Assembly: GCA_015501605.1 (NCBI GenBank)
Contig: JADNRZ010000009.1
Location: 930,001 to 994,000 of the forward strand
Length of the DNA stretch: 64,000 nucleotides
Direction: 5' to 3'
DNA from: Panaeolus papilionaceus
Taxonomy: Eukaryota; Basidiomycota; Agaricomycetes; Agaricales
Shown here: positions 54,681-64,000 of the stretch, in pieces
Layout: every line of letters begins with the position of its first letter
Numbering within the stretch: position 1 is the stretch's first letter
Notes under the pieces: model-generated
The model's database searches: none
What the model was told of the DNA's origin: nothing
The model's input: the letters and a program-made list of their open reading frames with translations, nothing else
Position numbers and translations under genes: made by a program

Positions 54681-57600
54681 CTAGTTATAAATGAGTAATG
54701 GTAAAAGTCTGTCCGAGTTGTACAAGAAATTGTTTGCGGCATCTTCTCCTTTCAGGAAGTGTATAGGATGTGTCACTAGAAAGTGTGTGTGAGCAGCTTC
54801 ACAAAACAGTGTGATAAAGATACACACCTAACTGTCCATTGAGTTCACCAAGTAATTTTTCCATTTCATCTCGTTCCCACTTCTCAAATGATTCCGTACC
54901 TCTGGTCGGTCGGCGCGCCCGGGTAGGTTCTTCATTGTGGTTGGCAGTTGATATTGACGACGCATGCAGTGGTGTAGTTGGCACGTCCTCAGTCTGGCTC
55001 TTGCTCATCTCAGAGGCGATATCAGGTGCATCTGAATGATTTGACTCCTGACTCTGTCCCAAGACCTCATAGCTGGATTCTGAAGGTATTCTCGCAATAG
55101 GCTCCGGGGCAGATTCATCTCGAATCTATGGGATGATCAGATTATAGAGGTCTTTGTTGGGGCGGATAACTCACTGGTCGATTCAAACGGTCATGGTGCG
55201 ATACAAATTCTTTGTATTGCTTCCAGGTGGCAATCTGATCATCGGGTACAGCATGGAACACTCTCCGGTAAATCTCCGTCTGAATTAAAAACATATCAGC
55301 CACCATTGAAATATTTGGACAATAATAGAATGGAGTTGAACAAACATTGTGGACGGCACTGGCACACCAAATATTCTTCCAAAAGGCGTCACAAATAGGA
55401 TCCTCGAAGTCCTGTGGCTCGACGGCGGGTTTACTGGTCTCAACCGTCCAGGGAGTTCGCCTGCCAGTCCTCCCGAAGCTGTTTTTCGTCGACGACCTAG
55501 GCGCTTCTTCGTGGTCAATATCCGTATGGGAAGATGGCGTGGATGGATTGTTATAGACTTGAGTGGGTTTCCGTTTAAGTTTATGAGCATCGTCCACCGA
55601 AAGATCCAAACTTGAAGGACTCTGTTGTCGTCTAATTCCTGGGGCCTCTGTGCCCGAGTGGTGAGCCGACGATTGCTTCCCCAGAGAGTAGCCCTCAGCA
55701 TTTCTATCAATTTGGTTTAGAGGAGGCCGGTGCTCGGAAATCATCTTGTCTTCGAGAGTAGGGGTGGCAACATCGTTTACTTGCTCCTTTTCGTCCTCGT
55801 CCAAGTCGTCCTTTTCGGTTAGGTGTTCCAGAATCTTATGGCCCTCACTGAAATGATCTGGTTTCTTTGCACTTGGAGAAGAATCTGTCCTGCGTTCCAT
55901 CTCGGTAGGTTGAGTCGCATGCCCATTTGAGCCTTCTGCAATCGTTTGAAGTGCTGATGGAGGGCATATAAGCGAGGCACGACACAAATACCTCACAATC
56001 GCACGAACCTTTCACTACACCCTCTTTGACCGCTTCAACTATAACTTCCTCCGGAATGCTATCCGTCCACACTTTCGGCACAGGCGTGCCCTCTCCATCA
56101 TTGGACGATAATACATCTGAATGAGACTTGTTGTCCTCATGATTCGAGTATGACTTGCTCTGGTTACTCATCGATGCGCCATGCTCGTCGAGCTTGTCAA
56201 CATCGATCCCAAGATGCTCTTGCATCAATCGGACTCGAAGTGTATGCGCAAAGCGCCCAACTTTGAAGGGTCTCCCTGCCATAGTGCTACAAAACGCAAG
56301 GCATTAGTAACATGAATGTCCCTTTCAATCGTCATAGAGTTACCTTTCAATCATATCAGTGTCCCTAATAACGGCTGCAAGCTCAGAGTCCCTGTCTCCC
56401 CTCTGAGACCGCTCATTAATATTAGCGCTCCCAATGATAGCAAGTCGGTCGTCCACAATGCAGACTTTCGCATGAATGTAGACCTGCTCTGTGGTCAGTA
56501 CACCCCCTCTCATCTTCCCCCAATTGCGAAGGGAGAATACTGAGATATATTCATTGGGCTATAGACACCATGAGAAGGCGCGCATAAATTAAAACCAAAT
56601 GCACGTACGTCGATACCCTCTTTCTTGAGCCTTCCGAAGATTGAATTGGGACCACGGGAGATGGTCAAATTCTGGCACTCCAGAATGATGCGGATCTAAG
56701 GGATTGGAATGCCGTTAGATTTGGCCCAAAAATAAAGTGGTTTATTAACGCACAGCACTAGCGTCAGGGTGGTCCACTGGGAATGTAAAGCCAGGCATCA
56801 AGGGAATCATAATACAGCATTTCCAAGGCGTTCTATCTCGATGGGCACGTATGATTCTATGAACGATGGCGTCACCGATATGATTTTCTATCTTGACGTC
56901 GTTGACCGTGGTTCTGACAAAGCAGGGTCAGTAAGCTGGAGACCGCGACGAACGAAAGCTTACGAAGTTATGAAGAATTGATTCTCGATGTATACAAAGT
57001 GCTCGGACAATTGTATCGCTGCAGCAAGATAAAGTGCCGAGAATGTGTGCAATAGGTCGCCGAACAAAGATGTCAACAAAATTAAAAGGTAACGGGTCAG
57101 TATAAGTGACGTCATCATATATTTGCCGAAGGACTGACCTTTCAGATAGGCATTCTGTATGGACTGTTCCACCTTCTTCGTGGTGCCCATAGACCAAGGT
57201 CCCATTGAGCGACAGATTTGCAGTTCACAAGTACCCGTAAGGCCCATTTGCAAGAGCTCTCCAGACCTAAACTCCGGCGGTGGTGTTAAGAAGGGCATAA
57301 CGCGCGAGTGGTTCTAATCAACAGCATTGGACATCAGTTTGTCTCATAGAATAACACGTGGGTTGGTACTGACCTTTATTCTCAAAAGATAGTTCCACCT
57401 AGTGCAACTTGTGAGCAAAATAACACGAACAGCATGACCGGTGCGTCAAGCTCCAAGTAGCACACGCACCTTTCCACAAAGTGTCGGGAAAGATCCCTAG
57501 CCGGCTGTCCTACTATCTGCATTGCGACGTCGTGCCTACATATGACCAACACGTTACATCATTGCTGCCAGATAGAATATTAAAAGAGCTCACCAGGGCA

Positions 57601-60600
57601 TGCGGGGTATTTTAGTACGATCGTACATGTCTTCTTCTGGCTTGTTCAGGGTATGGAAATCAGATATTCTTGGGTTGCTATAATCCTTGCCTGGAATCAA
57701 AGCAAAACAAACATAGGGGTCAGTAGGTTGCAAGCCGTGTGGCTTGCATGGTGATGGCTTACCGGGCCATATCTCAGAGCCCTCTGTGTCAGCAGTATCA
57801 TCGATCAGGACGTGCTGAGCGGTATCCCATCTAAATTAAGACACGCGGTAGAGTTAGGCCTCTTCCTCACATGAGCTCTGGGAAGACGAGGGAACATACC
57901 TCCCGAAACAAAGGTCGAGGCCGCCCATGAAGGCAATTGTTTGGTCAATGACACAAAGTTTTTCATGCTGAAGGGCCGTTAGTCATACACTAAAAATTCA
58001 TCAGAACAACAAGACTAACATGAGCCCAATAGAATGTGCCGGTTTGGAAGTGAGAAGGAGACCGCTGGACCATGACATTGGGATGAAGTCCCATCAACCT
58101 TTGCTTGGCATAGCTGTAAAAAGGGCACACATGTTAGCATAGGTTCGCAGGCGGTGGCGCCTTTACAATTGAAACCGGGAATAAGAAAGAGATATTCAAT
58201 GGGAAGAGTTGACACGGATTCGGTGCTTTTACAAGCAAAGGCCGGACAGGAAAGCTATCTGTATCGTGGAAGACTTACTTGCTGTCTGTTGGGGTCGTTC
58301 GGTTCGAGACCTCCTGACTGTCAGAATACGTTAACCACAAATGGTCTCCGAAGGTTTCAAATAGGCTCACTATAGGATAACATATATTTTTACGCCTTCC
58401 TTCGCCTTTCTTTCCAAAAGGCGGTCGAGTCGATATTTATCTTTATCAGGGCGCCTCATCAGCAGTTCTATTGCATCAACGGTGTTAATCGAGGAAAGTT
58501 ACGAGCGAGAGGACGCATGACAGGTCACACGAACGGAGCCACGTCGAATCAAACCCAAAATACAGCGAAGAACGATTAGCCATTATCAAAGCTCCAAATA
58601 GGAGATACAGACCTGGGGACAACCACCAATCATGAATGTATATGCTTTCCTTTGCAAGCAATATGGCCCGAGACAGATTCCAGAAGTAATCTCTCTATAG
58701 GATCAAGTGCGATGACCGGTGCGATGAATAACGTTAGAAAGCGCATGTTGTGTTCCAAGAAAAAAAAGGGCATGTCAACAACTACATTGAGCATCAAATG
58801 GAAAAAGGAACTTTTCACGACGTACACCATCAACGAGCCATTGTGCAGAGACGTTCGTTCTGATCGGAGCAAAGCTATCGAACCTGTGGGGATACCTGTA
58901 CATACATGTCTGCGCAGCCTTCTGCATGGCAGTGATAAACTGTAGCATCTGACGCTGGATACAGTAAAGCACAACCACATGTCAGCCATTCAACACAAAG
59001 GGATAGAAATAACTGCTGACCTCATTCTTGGCTATAATCTTCAATTTCATTTGCGAATTGATAATATAAAATGTATGCTTCGAAACATCGGAGGAGTTAT
59101 CTGGAGCACGGGCCGCTGCTTCCCTACGCTGCCTCTCCTCGAATTCTTCGTCGGTTTCCCGAGGGAGTCGGCGAGATTGCAAGGAGCTAAAAGCATCTGG
59201 ATTTGTTGAGGGGTCTACCATTGGTGGATGCGAAGATGCAGAAGACCGGTCTGATGATGAGGCGGTGTCGCTGTGATCTGCATCATTGTCGTCATCGTGC
59301 GCTGAGCTCGTTCGCCGTCCGCGCCTTTCCTGACTGGAGCCCGTGTGGGATGCATGGCTTGGGTCCAGATGGAAGATCTTGGACACCCGCGTCCTAATTG
59401 AAGAGATAACAGATCTTCTGTCTGTATCCGATGTTGGATGGTTTGTATGGGGCACATGCAGACTGTGACTTCCGTGCGCGGCACCATTTGCCTCTTCTTC
59501 TCCATCCTTTTCGTGATGCAGAAGGTTATTAAGATTCTGACGGTAATAACGCTTTGGTCTCATTATTTCGAATTCCTGATCAATCAAGAAAACATCCCAA
59601 ACAACAGGCTGAAAGGCAAATATAAGTTACAACCTAACGCGCTTGGTTTATTACAAGAATAGACACGTACCTCTGCAGGCTCCTCCATCACGACTAGATA
59701 GCTTTCACGAACGGCACACCATCTGGCTTCTCTCCTTGCTCGCCAGCCTGCTGAGCGCCTACCGAAGGCACTATTACCTGGGCCTGAAGACTCGATTCTA
59801 AGGAAGCCGGCCTTGTGTTGCAACCCACCCGACTGTGCCAACGATACGAAGATGGCACTCATCTCGAGAAAAGTTGCTAGACGATTTGAAGATGGATGGA
59901 ACATCTATGGGGTGGTTAAGTATGAATAAAAGTGAATGTAAAGGCGATCTTACAACAGCGCGGATAAGATTGATCAAGTATGTTTCGAGATTTTCGCGTT
60001 GAATACGGGCATACTCAGTCTTGCTGGACCGGTCACCTCTCTCTCGGCCTTCTCGTGCCCAATGCTTGAATATAGGTAGACCTGATAACGCGTGTTAAGT
60101 TACGTTTTAGATGTATGTATAATGAAATGACGTACTGGTTTTAGGGAATTCAGGCATCTTGTCGACGTTTCGATTGTAAACGTTGGAAACCGTATAGTGA
60201 GTGTGGAGACTAAAGAAGTCCTTCAACTCACGATAGACAACCCAACGGACAGCGTTGGCGTATTCACACTCTATGCGGAAGATAGTCTTGTCTTGCAAAG
60301 GGTGTATGCTATCACTGATGCGAATACGAAGACGATGGAAGAGGACGGGAATTCGGCGGTGACCCTTCTCATCACGCTCAAACCAGAGGCGTAGCATGAG
60401 TGTGGAAAGTCCACCTGTAATGAGCTCGTCGGTGATGTTTACGGTGGGCGGAGCGATAGCGGATGGTTCGGCAACGATCGTATTCTGTGTCTGGATAATA
60501 TGGGGTATGAGTGAACGAAGACGACCCCATCTTGCGCTCTTCTCTCCAGAATGACGTTGGGTTGATTTATCTTTGCTGCTTTCACCCTCAAAGCGAGAGT

Positions 60601-61348
60601 GAGGAACAGAAAAGGCACGACGTAGAACACTTGTCTTGGCAGAATTTGGTGGATCTGATTCGTGAGCTGATGCACCGCGTTTAGCTGAACGTGGCAGAGT
60701 CGAGGACTCTGGCTCGGAGGTATACATAGGGGAAGGTATGTCTGGTTGTTCGACTGGGCTATCTGTGACAGCGGTTGGTTGTGGTGATAAAACTGGGGAA
60801 CCTAAGAAATCAGCAGTGTGTTTCTCTTCCTTGGGTGTTTCCTGGAACCATTTCCTGGGATTCCATGTGTCATCGGACCAGGTCTTGGTATTGTCAGAAC
60901 GTTCCCTTCGCTTTCCTTTTCTATCCTGAAGAGAGGATATGTCGAGTGCACTACGAAATTCTGAGCCTGCGTTTGAAAAGGAGAGATCTGGGTCGTCTAA
61001 AGCACTCTCTGGAGTTTGCTGGTCTGCATATCCGAGGAAACCGTTCAATGGTGGCCTGACGGATGATGGTGAATTTGGCATAGAGTAAGCAAAAGACAGA
61101 GAACGGGGTGGACCCGTCCTATTTGCTGGGGTATCTGGTTGAGAGTAGTAATCGTTGTATAGTATTGGGGGGCTTTCTAATAAGCGAAGTGGTTGTGTTG
61201 GTTGTGGTGATGATGGTGATGATGTATCGGATGTAGAATAAAAGTGGTCGCGTGAGGGTGAATTAGTTGGCATTATAGTCTTTGTAGAATCATGAGTATC
61301 CTGCCGAATTGAATTGATTTTATGAATATCTTCAATAGTGAGTGTCAT
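54681..61348 (-). CDS. SPO14: Phospholipase D1 (PX-PH-HKD-HKD)
   Basis: I traced 24 exons on the minus strand in one frame, about 1,671 residues, from the ATG at 61348-61346 to the stop at 54683-54681. The enzyme hydrolyses phosphatidylcholine to phosphatidic acid and choline; Spo14/PLD1 is stimulated by PIP2 and acts in membrane trafficking, sporulation and polarity. About 300 disordered residues precede a PX domain ([20 protein letters not shown]). A PH domain follows ([20 protein letters not shown]) with a low-complexity insert. The first catalytic motif is HEKLCVID (DNA about 57967-57944), interrupted by an intron just before its histidine. The second is [12 protein letters not shown] (about 56478-56443) followed by [25 protein letters not shown] and DWWLSPE are further hallmarks. 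The C-terminus ends [15 protein letters not shown]. Length is typical for fungal Spo14. Several introns are near 45 nt. Confidence 0.93.
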
Positions 61349-61436
61349 TTTATAATGAACAGAGAGTGAGAGTGAGAACAACCACCACCAGTAGTTCTAA
61401 TTTTAAACTATTTATAAAGAGTGACGTCACGTTTAT

Positions 61437-62963
61437 TTATTTAATTCTTTCACCAATAGCTTGTCCAGCTTTTCTACCAAACACAGCACCGGCAGTCAAA
61501 CCACTTCCACCAGGATAATTTTCATAAAATAAATCACCGACCATCTCTCCTGTACAATAAAGTCCAGGTATCATTTCATCATCCACTGACATCACTCCAG
61601 CTGTGGAGGCATCCAATTTTAGCCCACCAAAAGTGAACGTGATTCCACAAGCGACCTTAACGCCCATTAAAGGCCCCTCTTCGATGCTCCGGGCCCAGTT
61701 CGTCTTGTTGATTTCTAGTCCTACTGTTTTTAGGCCATCCTTTATTGCCGGATTCCACGCCAATGCTTCACCTGTCTCGATGAGTGTCTGTTTTAATCCA
61801 GCGTCCACTGCTTCGTTATACTCTTTGATTGTCGCCAGCAGTTGTCCTTTATCTTTGAGCCCCTTTTCCTCCAGTTTGTCTGCCAATTCTGCTAGGGTGT
61901 TGCCGGAGATCTTTTCCACCACCCCTTCCCCATACTCTTCCTTCCTCAAATGTCCTACCATTTTACCATCCCAGATTTGGAACGCAAACCCTCCAGGCTG
62001 CTCTAATATCTTCCGTCCAAATTTAGCATACGTGTAATTTCGATAGTCTTCGCCTTCGTCAACAAACCGTTTGCCGTGTTTGTTCACCATGATTCCCAAC
62101 GGATATCCTGACTTGGTATACTGGTTTGTCAAATCTCTCCGTCCGGCGTTGGGTTCAGCGTTTGCGTCCCATGCCGTACTATGACAGCCTTTCCAATCTC
62201 CGACCAGTTTGGCGCCCACTTGAGCGGCTAGATAAAACCCATCTCCGGTGTTATACGGCGTTCCGCGAACCTAAATAAAAAAAAGTTATCTCACCACGTT
62301 CGTGATACCTGGTTTACAATCAAACATTTCCTACCTTGGCACTCTCCCAACCCTCGCCCAGATATTTCTTTCTTAGCTCTGCACTGGCCTCAAACCCACC
62401 AGCTGCAAGCACCACACATCTAGTATCGATTTTAGACGCCATTCCTCCTTTTTTTTCGACCATGAGACCACTAACACCAGTTGCCCTATCAGACGCCATC
62501 AACACTTGTGTTGCGCGGCAATCCGTCCATATTTCTACGCCAGCCTTCCTCAAGCATCTCTGGTGAGCAGCTATCAAACCCTTGCCCCCATCCTCAACAG
62601 CAAGTGCCATCCCACCCCAAAATTTAATCCTACCAGCTACCTCATACGCCTGTCGATGTGTAGAAAGTACAAATGGTACCCCCACACGTCGTCTGAGCCA
62701 ACCCACAGCCTCTCGAGATTCATCGACCAGCGTCTGGACCAACTCTTGATTAGCACGGTTTCCGCCGAGCCTGTGGATGTCATTCTTGAACTGCTCCGCC
62801 GTGTAAGGCTCTACGTCGATCTTCCTCAGCTGCTCCTGAGATAAAGGCTCCACCAGCAACTCTTGTATATCCAACAGACCTCCATGCGCCGTTCTATGTG
62901 CGCCCGCAGTAAAGTACCCGTTTCCGCCGACCCACTCTTCAGGACACTTGTCGACCATCAGGA
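61437..62963 (-). pseudogene. FAD-dependent fumarate-reductase-like flavoprotein lacking its N-terminal FAD motif
   Basis: Two exons are clear on the minus strand: 62963-62335 and 62270-61437, joined by a good GT-AG intron, giving about 487 residues. The family is FAD_binding_2 (fumarate reductase/tricarballylate dehydrogenase-like). Motifs are LMVDKCPEEWVGGNGYFTAG, TAHGG, EVAGRIKFWGGMALAVEDGG, VVLAAGGFEAS, RGTPYNTGDGF, GYPLGIMVNKHGKRFVDEG, and the FAD-binding end IPGLYCTGEMVGDLFYENYP then GGSGLTAGAVFGRKAG. A proper 3' splice site (TTTACAG) sits directly before LMVDKC in phase 1. The upstream exon that should supply the Rossmann GGGxxG segment is not visible in the next 1,000 bp. It may be lost (5'-truncated pseudogene) or lie beyond an unusually long intron. 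Confidence 0.72.
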
Positions 62964-64000
62964 CTGTAAATGACGTCCAAGCATCACAGGAAGAAGTTTT
63001 GATAGTTCCCGAAGCACAATGGTCACCGAAGACGTGAAGAAAAACAAAGAATTGCACCCGTAGTTTTAAAGTATCGATAGAGAGTGATGTGTAGTGATAT
63101 CAACAGCGCCACGGTGATCGAAGGAGGTAGGCGGCGGCAATAAGATGTTCGTCATTGTACCCGTTGTCGGTGTACGGACAAGGCGGGGTAACAGGTTTAT
63201 TGGCGTTATCACCTGTGGTGTAACACACATTAGCACGATGTAGAGTATTTAGCGCCGTACCACCGACGATGGTTCCGGTGCCTTTCGACACTATTAACGA
63301 TGCTCTGTGCGCTTACCCAGCCCAAACATACAGCGTGGTTTTGACGCGGGACGTATAGAAGACACCCATCGGCCCCCGAGTGCAAGTAACCCGCCGGGGA
63401 CGTTTTTGTCGTTAATTTCACAGCCGTTGGGGTTTGTGCAGATGCACGCAGGGTGTCGGGTGTTGAACAATTTAGCCAACGGTTGCCAATTTGCGGGGAA
63501 TTCGGAGATACCGAAGTCGTAGCATGTTATTGAATTGGAAACCCTTTTGTCAGTACAACCTCTCGAGTTCAACAATTCAGAGCGGCCAAAAGAGAAACAA
63601 AGTAAAGTCTAACAAAATACCAGAATCTCCAGCCATTAGCAGGATTGATTCAATCAGCGCCCTCGTCGAAAAGGAACATTGCAACAACGATGTACGTGTT
63701 TGGAATATGTTCGTGTCTGTATGAGGGCTTCTGCCCGAAAATTGAAAGCCGTCCTTTGATGAACGGGCAAGAAGAATATCGATCACAATGATGGCTTGCA
63801 GGTCTCTACCTGCTTCAGATCACGCTCGACATGCGCAAAAAAAAGTGCTGCTATGCATCTGCATAGCCAAGCAAAAAAGGGTCAGAAGATGTAGAGCCAG
63901 ACCACAACATAGTATGGACCAAATGTGTCTTTGATCCCGGCCCCAGGAGACCATCTAACCATGGGTCGTCGATCGAGAATTTCAGGAGTCATCGAGAGCG
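62964..64000. other. Right-edge region, no gene firmly supported
   Basis: About 1 kb. On the minus strand 63575-63294 is open and cysteine/asparagine-rich (SNSITCYDFGISEFPANWQP; CICTNPNGCEINDKNVPGG), and 63291-63100 is open with YTTGDNANKPVTPPCPYTDN. Together they look like parts of a small secreted protein, but there is no plausible signal peptide, start codon or intron joining them. The last 250 bp show nothing recognisable. Confidence 0.35.

Overview
The window looks like a chromosome segment of a filamentous basidiomycete, most likely an Agaricomycete. The reasons are dense short GT-AG introns (mostly about 45-65 nt), a DUF6534-type membrane protein, an Rtt109-type histone acetyltransferase, a conserved Agaricomycete hypothetical protein, and an F-box remnant with the heptad-like N-terminus common in mushrooms. 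I resolved gene models by hand, joining exons by reading frame and by the expected order of conserved motifs. No rRNA, convincing tRNA, CRISPR array or intact transposon was seen.

Left part (1-7.2 kb): a truncated minus-strand gene faces COQ5 (ubiquinone methyltransferase). Then come CUL1 (SCF ubiquitin-ligase scaffold) and a DUF6534 membrane protein split into 22 tiny exons. From 7.2 to 14.65 kb there is a gene-poor stretch with one F-box fragment, small palindromes and homopolymers. RTT109 (single exon) and a Q/P-rich coiled-coil protein with an apparent frame break follow (14.7-18.9 kb), then a 2-kb pyrimidine-rich gap.

Middle part (20.9-34 kb): a mitochondrial-type glutathione transferase, mitochondrial ribosomal protein mL58, malic enzyme, a SET-domain/Tad3 fusion on the minus strand divergent from ALG7 (first step of N-glycan assembly), isocitrate lyase with a C-terminal SKL peroxisomal signal, and the actin-capping protein alpha subunit. 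Malic enzyme and isocitrate lyase both serve C2/C4 carbon metabolism, but nothing shows they are co-regulated.

Right part (34-64 kb): PRP8, the spliceosome core protein, in 36 exons. Then come minus-strand genes for a PH-domain protein and an ADIP/SSX2IP-type coiled-coil protein, the plus-strand DEAD-box helicase DRS1, a SAP-domain protein, phospholipase D1 (PX-PH-HKD-HKD, 24 exons), and an FAD-dependent fumarate-reductase-like gene whose N-terminal FAD-binding segment is not visible.

Most genes are housekeeping genes without an operon-like relation. The most unusual item is the single continuous gene joining a SET methyltransferase domain to the catalytically inactive-type tRNA adenosine deaminase subunit Tad3. 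Others are the extreme exon fragmentation of the DUF6534 gene, a 13-nt microexon in malic enzyme, two GC-AG introns, and the truncated flavoprotein.
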